Notes under the pieces: model-generated
Told to the model about the DNA's origin: nothing
Database searches by the model: none
Seen by the model: the letters and a program-made list of their open reading frames with translations, nothing else
Shown: positions 10,783-21,702 of the stretch, piece by piece
Position numbering within the stretch: the first letter of the stretch is position 1
Layout: every line of letters starts with the position of its first letter
Translations under genes and position numbers: made by a program
Assembly (NCBI RefSeq): GCF_035046485.1
Contig: NC_085137.1
Span: forward strand, 343,098,505 to 343,162,504
Length of the DNA: 64,000 nt
From: Aedes albopictus
Lineage: Eukaryota > Arthropoda > Insecta > Diptera > Culicidae
Direction of reading: 5' to 3'

Positions 10783-11272
10783 GGGTGCCTGTACCAGTTA
10801 TCGCACTACCTAAGAAAAACTATTTCTACAAAAATAAGAAGAAGACCGACGAATGTAAACAATAAGTCAAATGATTGATTTGTTTCAATACTTTACAGGA
10901 AAAATATAGAAACGGAGCCAAAACTACTTTTAGTATTTATTACGGCGTGTGCCAATGATAGGAACCCTGTACCAGTTATGGACACATTTGTTAATTTGGG
11001 TTCCACTTCGCACTGTTTACATGCATTCCTTATGGGAGTTGCCATAACTGGTACACTATGGCGAAATAGGGTGCAAGGAGGCCGAAAAGTCAAGGAAAAT
11101 GATTTATTTCTACCATAATTTGAGCAAATTGTGAAGTTTGAATGATTGCAATCATCTTTTGTGATCTTGATCTGTTGTTCACGATTTTTTTCTTGTTGAT
11201 TTGTATCTTTAAAGGTTGAAAATCAACTATGGCGAATTTGAGGTACTATAGCCATAACTGGTACACTGAGCC
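10783..11272. mobile_element. 490-bp TA-flanked foldback, GTACCAGTTAT family
   Basis: The left end GGGTGCCTGTACCAGTTAT is matched by the complement of the right end (CATAACTGGTACACTGAGCC). TA flanks are at 10781-10782 and 11273-11274. Two internal copies of the CTGTACCAGTTATGG / CCATAACTGGTACAC word (near 10967 and 11041) suggest a duplicated end or nesting of one element inside another. No transposase frame. Confidence 0.75.
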
Positions 11273-11274
11273 TA

Positions 11275-11615
11275 TTTATTTACGCGCTTTATTAAATAGA
11301 TTCTCATCAATGAGTCATCATTAGATTCCGCCAGAACGCGACCGTAACATCTACGCAAACTGAACTCGAGAATTACAAAAGGCTAACCTTATGCTTATGA
11401 AGCAGCAAAAGACAATCATTTGACCCTCATAAAGTCCCTATGCAGTTCACAATGGTTTTCAAAATATTACCTAATAATCGTGGTCTAAGCTTTTTTATTA
11501 ATAACGAGCTCGAAATTCACAATGCACTACATGAAAATTCAAAGTTATTTGGTGGGAAAAGTCGCTTTTTTATTGAGAGAGTTGATTTATTCATTGCACT
11601 TTTGACGTTTTTATT
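11275..11615. other. Unassigned spacer
   Basis: AT-rich with a 61-codon frame at 11440-11625 that has no recognisable motif. Nothing else seen. Confidence 0.4.
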
Positions 11616-11874
11616 TCTAGATTGAGTTTAAATAAGGGCGTAAGTAACATGAGAGAGTTCTCTTCATCGACTCTCTCTTCTTCAAATTAAAGTGACAAGA
11701 TGCAAGTATGGTTGAACTTTTTGGTCATAAATCGCTAGGTTGCGATGCAATCTAGCGTTTAAGTGTAAAAAAGTTCGATAGAATTTGCATCTTGTCACTT
11801 TAATTTGCAGAAGAGAGAGTCGATGAAGAGAACTCTCTCATGTTACTTACGCCCTTATTTAAACTCAATCTAGA
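11616..11874. mobile_element. 259-bp near-perfect foldback (MITE)
   Basis: About 90 bases at each end are almost perfectly complementary, starting TCTAGATTGAGTTTAAAT and including CGTAAGTAACATGAGAGAG, GACTCTCTCTTCTTC and GTGACAAGATGCAA. The outermost bases fit a TA target (TA then GATTGAG). The centre remains partly palindromic (TTGAACTTTT / AAAAGTTCGA). The arm identity suggests a young insertion. No coding capacity. Confidence 0.88.
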
Positions 11875-12954
11875 TTTAATTGCTCAAAAACCAATAATTT
11901 TTTGAAAATTTTGATTTATTTATGCATTTTTTATGTGTTTATGGAACTTTTGTTATTTATTACCAGCGCTTGAAATTGAGTGAATATGAAGAAAACGACC
12001 AGTTATAAGCGCCAGCAACCACTACGAACGAATGCGCAAAGGGAGCGAAGAAAACCCGAACCAACTGCGACTGCTGTACCTCATCGGTCGGTTCGCTTGT
12101 GAAGCAAACTGACTGGTGATCGTTCATGCTCAGTTGCTGCGGTGAGTGTGAAGATGGGGAAATGATTCAGTGGTTTTATTTGTTGCTCAAAATTTGTAAA
12201 AACAATCATTCTGTTGGTATGGGGATGTTGTACGTGACTATTGTAATCGATTTAATTTGAGTTTTTGTTATTTGCACTGTAATACGGGGATAAAAACTAA
12301 GTATATTCATTGTCGTATACGCCGGCGAAGAGAAAGATTCAGAGAGCCACCACGCATATGAACCACCGTTTCTCACTCTCAGTCATAAAATTGATTGCTC
12401 ATGCTCCCACTTGCTTCTGAAGCATGTTAGCCAATGAAGGTATGCAGCTACCGCTCTGGGTTGAACAGCGTCGGACAAAGAGGAGCAAGTTTTGCTTCGT
12501 CCAGGGGAAAATGCTTCATTTTGCAAGCACTGTTTATTACTGCTTACACCCCTGTTTTTTCACTGGGACTTTTCAAATTGTTTATGGGAAATTTTGTGTT
12601 TATTATGGAACGTTTAATTGTCTGCCGAAAATATATGATCCGTCTTTTTCGTGCAAAATGACCTGAGAAGTGTCAAACATGTTCATGACTAGCTTTGTTG
12701 GTGTAATGAAGAATAGGGGAGAATCGAAAACCTAGAACAAAACTTTGAGATCGAATCAAAGGAAAAAAATTGGCTGCGCCGCTACTTGAACTTGATGAGT
12801 TTTCCAGCAATGCCGTTATTGATTCATCCATAGTCAGCGAGTGAAAATTCAGGTTGGCAACCTAAAATTCTATATGGTAATTTTTTTTAGGGGAGATCGA
12901 GGTATAACGCGCCCCCCTAAGAAATGACTCAATTTTAGCCATGAAACACTCAAC
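11875..12954. other. Unassigned DNA
   Basis: No recognisable gene or repeat. A moderately GC-rich patch at 12000-12150 and an 80-codon frame at 12424-12666 show no domain. The patch at 12890-12930 (GGGGAGATCGAGG, CGCGCCCCCC) looks like one end of an element whose other end I could not find. Confidence 0.35.
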
Positions 12955-13230
12955 AATGACTAGTTTACAAAATAAAACAAAAGTCGTGAACTTCTGTCAA
13001 CGACCAAAGTTTTTGAATCACAAATTATCGCTGATTTCTAAACCGTGCTTCAAAAATGTTTAAGTAGAACAGTTTTTCACTGGACACGAATGCCAACTTA
13101 TTTTGTAAAGAGTCTTTAATAAAATATAATAATAAAAGAACAGTTTTTGAGTTTTAGCTCAATATCGAGTTTTGCAGCTTTTTAAAATATGTAATTTACT
13201 ACTATTCAAATACCTATCTTCCGTTTTGTT
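12955..13230. repeat. Dispersed AGAACAGTTTTT repeat, copy 1 (partial)
   Basis: Shares blocks in order with 37385-37610 and 61175-61330: GTTTACAAAATAAAA, GTCGTGAACTTCTGTCAACG, AGAACAGTTTTTGAGTTTTA, GCTCAATATCGAGTTTT. This copy ends near 13230 and is split by a 59-bp insertion at 13078-13136. The family is non-coding and its type is unknown. Confidence 0.75.
13078..13136 (+). mobile_element. 59-bp A-rich retro-insertion with 12-bp duplication
   Basis: AGAACAGTTTTT occurs at 13066-13077 and again at 13137-13148, flanking a 59-bp segment that ends AATAAAATATAATAATAAA. The paralogous copies near 37500 and 61210 have a single AGAACAGTTTTT running straight into GAGTTTTAGCTC and so act as empty sites. 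The simplest reading is an extremely 5'-truncated LINE insertion. The source element is not identified. Confidence 0.8.
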
Positions 13231-14408
13231 CAACCTATTTTAAATCTTTTCTTTGCGTCGACTCATACGCGAATGAGATGATTGTCGTTCGCTTTCAGGG
13301 TGACTGCCGTTCGACTAATTCGTCATTCCAAAACACAATTTTGCTAATTTGGACTGGTTGGTCTGACAAATCAGTAGATTTTGGGATGAGGCTTTCGTTC
13401 AGTGTACTATCAGTTCTATTCTCGGCGTTAACACTATGTTATTGAAAACGTTAAATTAAATAACACTAGAAGTTAAGCTATATATTTTTTTAATTATTGA
13501 TCATTCATTTTTTTCATTTTTTCGGGGTATTTAACATGCGGTCAAAATGCGCCGCTTAATGTAACACGCCAAGAATAACGTGATTTGGGTGTTGCATGCA
13601 TAACGGTGTTTACTCGACGTTAGTGCTGCAGCTAATAACGCAATTAATGCACATTTGAAAGGTTCTTATTTCCGTCTGTGTTACATACTGCAGTCGACGC
13701 ATTTTGCCCGAAAAGTACTAGCGATTTTGGACCATTAAAACGCATTTTTGCAATTTGGCACTATAATTTTGATTTTACACTTGCCGTTTCAGTATCACTA
13801 CGGCCTACTTTTCTGTATCATACCAAACAATTGTTACTCATGTCGGTTGCATTATGAATCATAATGCAATTATTGTTTTATCAACAACCTGAGATTTCTT
13901 AGGTTCCACAGTACGAACTTGCAAAACTGTGACCCTGTGACTGTGCTTGATGCAAATAATTTTTAATTATTTCGTGCCTAGCATGATGAAGCACGTGGCC
14001 GTTCCCATTCAACTATCGCAAAGCACGGTGATGTTTAAGGCATCGATCATATTTTAGTGAATACCCAAGAAACAGAACTAGCTGAATAACAGTTTCTTAA
14101 GCTAAAGTTTGCTTAAGAGTGGTTTGTTTCACTCTTGTACAGCAAAAATGTTTGTTGGGTATGTTTTGGGGTAAACCTTTAAATTTATTTGCTGTGTATA
14201 TTTTGCATGGGAAATATGTCAAGGTTTAAAAAATGATGACTAGAATATCTATATGATGATACCTCAATATATAATGCAGCGATTGTTTTCTAGAGTTTAT
14301 TCTCTGAAACCAAGAAAAATGGTTCTCCTTGGTTAGTTGGGGAAGATGTCCGGAATTATGAAAAATCCTCAATGATCTAAACTTCAGATCATGCTCATAT
14401 AAAATATA
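13231..14408. other. Unassigned AT-rich DNA
   Basis: No recognisable gene, repeat or RNA. The longest frames are chance frames. Confidence 0.35.
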
Positions 14409-14625
14409 AGGTACACCGGGGCAAGTTGAAACGGGTGGGGCAAGATGAAACACGAAGTTTTGAAACAGATTTCAATACAATTTGGTAATTTAGACTTCGT
14501 TAAAAGATTGTTTGAATCAAAAACCATGTGTTATGGCGATCAAACAGTTTATCATCATTAGAAAACATCATGTTAACCTGCTGTTTCATCTTGCCCCACC
14601 CGTTTCAACTTGCCCCGGTGTACCT
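14409..14625. mobile_element. 217-bp TA-flanked foldback, GGGGCAAGTTGAAAC arms
   Basis: AGGTACACCGGGGCAAGTTG at the left is exactly complementary to the right end, and the arms continue through ACGGGTGGGGCAAGATGAAAC. Flanking TA dinucleotides lie at 14407-14408 and 14626-14627. The arms are about 45 bases with a loop of about 130. It is non-autonomous. Confidence 0.85.
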
Positions 14626-14639
14626 TATCCATATTGCTG

Positions 14640-14937
14640 ACTGCACCCCAAATTAGACTGACACAGTAGTGTGTACACACCTTCAAAGTGTGATTGGTGC
14701 GCAGGGCCACGTCAGATCGAGTTGAGGTCTTCGATGCACTAATTCCTTGTTAATCCGAGGCAAATGTTTGGCAAATGTGCACTTTTTATCGCACTTTTTA
14801 GGCGTACCAAAAAAGGTGTGGTAGTCCAATTTGGAATGTAGTGTGCAATATTAAGTGGACTTAATTTGTCACTTGTGTTTTGTTGAAAGGATATTTTATG
14901 GCACGAGAAAGGCACCATCACCGCTAGGTGGATTAAT
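14640..14937. mobile_element. Fragment ending in the GCCTTTCTCG-family terminus
   Basis: CGAGAAAGGCACCATCACCGC followed by AGGTGGATTAA at 14904-14937 is the complement of the left end of the large element at 20468 (TTAATCCACCTAGTGG, then GCGCCTTTCTCG). The interior to the left (14640-14890, with ACACAGTAGTGTGTAC) may be another decayed foldback. The boundaries are approximate. Confidence 0.5.
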
Positions 14938-14939
14938 TA

Positions 14940-15768
14940 GGGTTTTTTTTAGAAATATCGTTAGACATCTCAGGAAATTTCTTGGAGGATCCCCGGAGGA
15001 ATTTCTGAAAAACTTTCAGAAGGAATATCTGTTTTTTTTTTTGAAACCTTGGTGGAATCTCTTGAAAAGTTTATTGAGAAACTTTTAGGAAAATTTCAGG
15101 AAAAATCCTTTAGAATTCTTGGAGGATTTTCTAAAAGCATTCCTTGATCAGCTTGTGGAAGTTTTTTAAAAGGAATTACTGTAGTGCTACAACATAAGAT
15201 TCTGCTAAGTTTCCTTGAAAAATTTCTGAAGATATTCCTGTGAAATTCCCAGGAAATATTTCGGAATAAATTTCTTAAAGAAATCGTGGAGAAATCCATG
15301 AAAACTATATAAAAGAATTCTTGGAGAAATCTCTGAATCAAATCTTGAGGAAATATGTGAAAGAAGCCCCAGAGAAATTTCTTGGAAAATCCCTGGAAGA
15401 ATTTCTGAATGGAACCTTAGAAGATTTCAAGACTAAACCCCTGCAGTTATTTCCGAAGGAATCCATGGAGCATTTTTGGAAGGAATTCCTGAAAGAGCTT
15501 TTGAAGAAGTCTGTGGAAGATTTTCCTAAGAAATTCGATAAGTTTCAGGAGGAATTATGAACTTTGATTTTCTGAAAGAAGAATTACTAAAGAAATGAAG
15601 GAATTCTCGGAGGGATTCTAAAAAAATATTGCTGAAGAAACACCAAGGAAGATTTTCTAGAGGAACTCTTGGAGAAATTTGTGGAAGAAGCTGTAAAAAA
15701 TAAAATATGAAGGAAACCCCAGAGTTATTTCTGATGAAATCGATGAAATATGTACAAGGAAAACTCAA
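14940..15768. repeat. GAAATTTCTTGGA/GGAATTYCTG-type tract
   Basis: GA-rich sense of the same vocabulary: AATTTCTTGGAGGATCCC, GAATTTCTGAAA, GGAATTCCTGAAAGAGC. Spacing is loose, between 24 and 36 bases. The open frames at 15096-15560 are readings of the tract, with characteristic runs of F/L/K/E residues. Confidence 0.65.
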
Positions 15769-16461
15769 CCCGGGTAGAGGTGAATGGCAAACCAAAAACA
15801 AAAAAATAACAAATTTTATTGTCATAACTTATTTTGTCATTCATGAGTTCTTCATGAAGAGCTTAAAACAACATGTGAATAGCATAATATGATATCATAT
15901 CAAAATATTCCATTTGCTTGTCATTTTAAAATTTGGAAGAATAACTACTGAATGTCTTATTTTGCTATCATAACAAATTTTGCAATTATTGTCATATATT
16001 GTTGACCTTTTGCGAGTTTGATGAACTCGCAGTTTTGGCACTTATCAAGAACACCATAATGACAAAATTTGAATTTTGGTTATTCTAATGGTAAATTTTG
16101 ATATTTGTTTGCAGTTACTTTCCATCCAAAAAACTTATAAGTTTTCATTTTGTTATTAGAATAAACAACTTAATATACCCTTCTTTTGGGCGACAAGCGA
16201 ATAACTAATTTTGATATTGTTCTATTTTCAATAACTCAATAATGGTATATTTTGCAATTCTCTATCTTAATTTTTTTGTTCTTGGTTTGCCATTGTAATG
16301 TCAAAATTTGACATTCTTTAGTTATTTTATCGAACAATGTCAGTTATTATTTTTGCCCTTTTGTCACTTATTTCAAACAAACCAATGACAAATTTTACCA
16401 TTCAGTAATTCTTTTTGAATGGTAAAACTTGCAATTGTTTTGTAATTCTTTTCTGCTCGGG
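15769..16461. mobile_element. 693-bp element with CCCGGGTAGAGG ends
   Basis: The left end CCCGGGTAGAGG is matched, imperfectly, by the complement of the right end (CCCGAGCAGAAA). The interior is AT-rich with many TTGTCATT / AATGACAA and AAACCAATGAC words on both strands, consistent with a degenerate foldback. The shorter element at 62221-62532 has the same terminal word (CCCGAGTAGAGG), so the two belong to one family. No coding capacity. The target duplication is unclear. Confidence 0.6.
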
Positions 16462-16568
16462 AACCCATCCAGTGCATCGATATTTGATTTATTTTTCAAA
16501 GAAAACCAGGTAGCACAAAAAATTTTAAAACCATATTGTAGATTTACACATATATGGTAAGCGAAAAG

Positions 16569-16772
16569 AAAACTATGATGTGTGGAGCGGACATGGTGTG
16601 ATGGTTAGAACACTTGACTATCACGCCCGAGGACCTGGGATCGAATCTAACTCTCAACAAACTCACAAAATTTGGGTTCTTCTCTCGGAAGGGAAGTAAA
16701 GCGTGGGTCTCGAGATGAACTAGCCTTGGGTTAAAAATCTCGTTAATACAGATAAAAAAAACTATGATGTGT
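16569..16772 (+). mobile_element. tRNA-derived SINE with 15-bp target duplication
   Basis: The body runs 16584-16757. A B box-like GGGATCGAATC lies at 16637-16647 downstream of a degenerate A box (TGTGATGGTTAGAA). The 3' part contains TCGGAAGGGAAGTAAAGC and ends AATCTCGTTAATACAGAT plus A residues. AAAACTATGATGTGT occurs at 16569-16583 and 16758-16772 as an exact target duplication. Copies at 32917 and 41347 share the body. It resembles the mosquito SINE200 type from memory; the name is tentative. Confidence 0.88.
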
Positions 16773-19700
16773 CCTCAATTGACAGAAAGTTGCTTTTGCC
16801 TAAATTCAACTTTATTAACAGAGTTTAAACAAGTATGAGAGAGAAAGAACAATTAGATAGACAATTTTTCTTATGTTATAGAACTCAGAAGATTACCTGT
16901 AAGAACATTGCGACATGAAAGCAAAATATCTTTATTTGCAGATAATATCATTATGTATTTCTTCCAGCAAAACTCGATTCAACTGCAATCGGTTTTCCTG
17001 GTTTTGATTTTCCCATTTGTTCATGTAACATCACTTCACAGTAGGTATATACGAATCACCGCGAAACAAGACCCTTAATGTAAAACTGACGCATCCAATC
17101 AAACTAAAGCGGGCACTCACATTTGGCAGACCGTTAACGAAAACAGGCGTTGAATATTTCATGTGTAAAAATTAAATATGGTAAATAATTGGATATTAAC
17201 AATGGCTTTTCCATTTTAAATTAAGCGGACGCAGTCGAGGACGGTCCACGGGAAACAATGTTACCATGGCGTGAACAGGAATGCAGCATTGCGCGTTCAC
17301 ACTATACCCATACTGTCCTACGCTACCTAGTAACAACGTGCCCTCGATGGATGCAGTACACTTTATTTCCAATCCAGCAGAATGGGCCAAAGGCGAGAAC
17401 CGGAGTGAGACAGTACGCAGAAAAAAACATCGAAAATGAATAAATGCAATTTGTGTAAACTGAGCAAACAGACAAATACTCATTTGCGCGAAATTTGTAA
17501 CTACCTTCGGCCCTCTGCCAACTCAACGCCTTTCATGTCCTATTTCCGGTAATTGATTCGTTCGTGGCGCTGGCTGCAACGTTGTTGGCCGGATTCCTGA
17601 TTCCCTTTCCAGGGCAGGCAGCTGGAGGTAACCACCGCCACCGCCGCCATCGCCTGGGGGAGCAGAACAGGTGAATTGTGCAAGCGCCGAAATCACCAGA
17701 CGGAGAGTGTAAATTACTGCCTGCATTATTCATTTTAATAGGATTTTGCTATGTTTAATGAAATGATTTACATGGCAACGGGATTGAGCTGGTGCCAACG
17801 ATGCTCCGATATCAGCGACGACGTACACACATCCATGCAGGTGCAGCTCCGCAGATCGATTTCGATCGTATCCCTGGCTTTGGTGGGAATTGTAAAGGGG
17901 GGTATGGAAAGAAATGCGCCAGGAATTCTTCGGGAACGAAAGATATGGAAGGTGTCATAGGTCTTTTAAAAATGTTCAATTGACAAAGAAAACACATACT
18001 TAAAAAATAATCGCGGTATTCATAAGAAGTATGTTGAGAACAGAAACGGTATGAAATATTTTACCCAAATATTGCATTTTATAGCAGTTCTCAATCATCC
18101 AGTTACAACGAAGAGAATAGATCACAATATGTACCATCGAATGATATGCATCCCTCGCACACTTAACTTCAAGGATACGGGAGAACGTTTGCATTTTAAG
18201 AGGAAATTAAAAATAGATGCTCCATCATTTACTGTGAGCACACTTCCATTATCTGAAGTAGATTTGATAGTGCTTCACACTTCACATGGTATGACAGCAG
18301 AGTACTCTTCTCTTTCTCTCCCTGCACCTGTGTGCATTGCACGTCGGCTGCAAATCGTTCGTCGCACAACCATCGTGATTGATTGGGCTGAAGAGCAATT
18401 AATTTTCATTATTCAAACTGCAATCACACTTGCCTGATGATTATTAAACAGCTTTCTACCGCAGGCAACCGGCAGCACTCTGAATCGTACCAACAAATTA
18501 CCATAAGAATGCGGTAGTACAGGAACGAACCCTAGTTCATAATTCTGAATTCACATCAATCCTTCAACCAACCCGTGGTAGCAGGTATATATGTGAGGGG
18601 TGTGCTCTTTACATGAATGTCATTAATGTCTGGCATCCACTTGAAAATCAAATGTCACCTTCACCTGGCTATCCCCTTTCCGTTGGCTGCTGACAATCAA
18701 CAATTCATATATTCTACGACCTCCCTCCCGTACGAATCAAGCACCAAAATCGACAAGGCAGAAAGGAAACTCACCCCATGCGTCGATATTTGATTTCAAA
18801 TATTTTCCAAAGAAAACCAGGTAAACAGGCATTTTAATTTACGCTTCGGAATCATGCGGTTAAGCGTCAGTATTAATTTCCATAACTGAATGGAAATTAC
18901 CAGGAAAAACTCGAATTCCTGTAGGAGTTCAACGGTGTTTGGCCATTAGGTTGAATGCCGTTAGCCCGAAGACCATTTGGTCGTTGGGTAAACGAATCAC
19001 TGCACTTCTGTTCCTGTTGTGGGAAAATATAGATATGCAAAACTTACTGATATTTAAAAATGTGTTTTCCTTTTCTTAACAAAGATTGCTGTTTATATTT
19101 TCAAAGCTGTTGTAATATCTGTATACATTTACAGATAATTGAGTTTTTTCTTCTCTCCATTTATACCAGTGATCACAAAATTGCGACCCCCAAGCAATTC
19201 AGATGTGGCCTGTTAGATTCCATAATGATAATCAGAAGTTTTACCTTAATCAAACGTATTTGTATGAAAATGAATATTCACCACAGAGCTACACAGTTGA
19301 AAATTGTTACATCGAGTTTACTGTAACAAAATAACTTTCATCGCTTTCAACACAATTCTCCATCGGATTTTAAAATTACAGGTGGTCTGCAGTTTGGAGT
19401 TTGCTTACAACTTTGAACAGAAGTAATAAACCACAAAATTTTCTGAATCAGTATATCTATTTATGGATTAATAAGCCATCAATATACTAAGTTTTGTTCA
19501 TCTATGCATGTAATATTGTATTTAAGATCCACAATTTTGAAACGATTTTTGAACGTTTTCCATACTGCAGAACTCGTCAAGAACAATTTGTCTAAATAAG
19601 TAAAACAAACTAGATGAAAAAACAAACAAGGACGGGACAGCAAACGAAAAGAAAAATTCGTACCTGTCGACAATCTTGAAGAAAACCTTGTATCCGTTTT

Positions 19701-20467
19701 ACTTTTTAAGCGTATTCTTAAAAAAATAAGTTTTTCCAAATCTAAAATAATGTTGGAGATTGGACAAAATACTCTTCAAAGGATAATGTGATAATTCCAA
19801 AAATCTACAAATAACTATTGTTTTTTTTTCAGCGAATTTCCTAGAATCTCATTTTAAATTCCAACTCGAGTTCAGTATGAAATTAAAACATCAATTATTT
19901 TGAAAAATAATCCACTCCTCTGTTTACAACTCTAACTGAAGCTATACTGAAAAGATTTTTCTCAACAGTATTCAACGAATCCTATTAGACGTTCCAGGGT
20001 TTTAAGGAACTCTTTTATAAATCTTTGAAAAACTATTTCCGTTATATCGGCTACAAGTGCTTACGAACATTTCACAAAAATTCGTGACTGCAGCTTTTCA
20101 GGGAACGTCTTCATTGGCGTCCGAAAAATATATGGTTTAACATATCCTCAAGGCTCGCCTTAACAGTATCTCCAAGAATATTATAGGAAATTTTTCCAAG
20201 AGCCCTGAACACAATCAGAGATTCCTTTAGAAATATATTCAAATTTGTCGGACATCACCAAGGAAAAATCACAAAGGTTGTGACCCTTGCTACTGTCGCT
20301 GAATACAGCTGCTGATTCAAATGCCACCGTTTGTGACTGACGTAGAAGCAAGGGGCCTGCAACTCTAAACTTTGTAGTATTTCTCGCTCAAGTATACCAG
20401 TAGTATTTCTAGTATTTTTGAGTTTTGCATAGTATGCCATGCGTCCATAGCAACATCAGTACAAAAA
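16773..20467. other. Long stretch without recognisable features
   Basis: Mostly AT-rich with a few GC-richer patches (17230-17700, 18640-18780). Open frames of up to 128 codons (18051-18437 plus) have no signal peptide, zinc finger, kinase or other motif I recognise. No SINE, foldback or RT word was found. It may be intronic or intergenic unique DNA. A sequence CCAGGTA with ATTTTCAAAGAAAACC near 16480 recurs near 18800 (TATTTTCCAAAGAAAACC), a small dispersed repeat. Confidence 0.4.
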
Positions 20468-20687
20468 ACCTTGATTAATCCACCTAGTGGTGATAGCGCC
20501 TTTCTCGTCGAATATGTACTCATGATGTCGACGTAAGCCGAAGTGATCCTGAATCCTGAGAATACTTTATTGAGAAAAGAAAGAATTCTATCAAAGCCAT
20601 TATCGAATAGAAAAACTAATTGATGACGCATATTCCGACGGCGGGACATATGGAACCAGGACAGTACAGGACAGAAAGCCACGAATT

Positions 20688-21340
20688 GATGTGTCACATG
20701 CATGGGTTTGGATCATTTTTACATTTTACCAATTCCAACAGGACACCCGGAACCGGATTTGGAACACTACCGGTAGTCACTAATGTGATCTGAGACTATT
20801 TTCTTGCTGATCGTTCTTCAGGTTATCGAAAAAGTCGGTATTTAATGAGCCGCACGCATGTGTTTGGGTTCCTTCCACATTGGTCCACTTCCGGCGGGAC
20901 ACTCGGAATCGGTTCTGGAACACTACTGGTTTTCCCTAATGTGGTCTGAGATATTTTTTTGTTAAACGTTCATCAGATTACATAAAAAGCTGTGATTTGA
21001 TGTGTCGCGTGCATAGGTTTGCTCCACTTTAATATTTGGCCACTTCCGGCAGGACACCCGGAACCGGTTCTGGAATACTACCGGTTCAGATATGGTCTGA
21101 GACTATTTTCCTGCATACCGTTGATCAGGTTATCGAAAAAGCCGCAGTTTGATGTGTCGCATGCATGGATTTGGTTCACTTTTTTATTTGGCCACTTCCG
21201 GCGGGACACCCGGAACCGGTTCTGGAACACTACCGGTTCAGATATAGTCTGAGACTATTTTCCTGCATACCGTTCATCAGATTATGGAAAATGCCGCGCT
21301 TTTATGTGTCGCATGCATAGGGTTGTAGCATTTTCATATC
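20688..21340. repeat. Tandem repeat, 152-156 bp unit, about four units
   Basis: The marker GATGTGTCGCATGCATGG or a variant starts at about 20688, 20844, 20999, 21151 and 21303, giving periods of 156, 155, 152 and 152. Each unit contains CCACTTCCGGCGGGACAC, CCGGAACCGGTTCTGG and GTCTGAGACTATTTTC. Unit divergence decreases to the right, which suggests recent copying of the last two full units. The frame at 21019-21252 is a reading of two units. Confidence 0.88.
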
Positions 21341-21511
21341 TGGCCCCTTCCTGGGGTACCGGTCCGGAACACCTAAATGGCCATAACTCCGGAACGGCTG
21401 GACCGATCCGAACCATTTTCAATAGGAAACAATGGGACCAGATTCCGCGTCGAATGAACCGTCGGTCTTTAAAATCGGTTGAGGTTTACTGCCAAAAAGT
21501 GGTGTGAGTTT

Positions 21512-21572
21512 TTTGTACACACACATACACACATACACACATACATACACACACACACATACATACACACAG
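21512..21572. repeat. CA-rich microsatellite
   Basis: An ACACACATAC-type dinucleotide run inside the GCCTTTCTCG-family element. Copy 1 has the complementary GT run at about 6730-6762, so it is a family feature. Confidence 0.85.
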
Positions 21573-21702
21573 ACATCACCTCAATTCGTCGAGCTGAGTT
21601 GATTGGTATATGTGACTCGACCCTCCGGGCCTTCTATCAAAAAGTCATTTTTGGAGTGAGCATATAGCCTTTCCAGTACACTTAGTGTACGAGAAAGGCA
21701 AA

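Larger units (their letters stand above)
20468..21702. mobile_element. 1.2-kb GCCTTTCTCG-family element with internal tandem repeats
   Basis: The left end TTAATCCACCTAGTGG leads into GCGCCTTTCTCG (20490-20501). The right end is CGAGAAAGGC (21690-21699), so the terminal GCCTTTCTCG is inverted at the two ends. The right portion (21360-21700) is the complement of the start of the copies at 6609 and 9661 (GAGTTGATTGGTATATGTG, CA microsatellite). The centre is a block of 152-156 bp tandem repeats. No transposase frame, so it is non-autonomous. Confidence 0.7.

Noticed and set aside
18051..18437. 128-codon gene
   Set aside because: No family motif, signal peptide or splice structure; length is compatible with chance.
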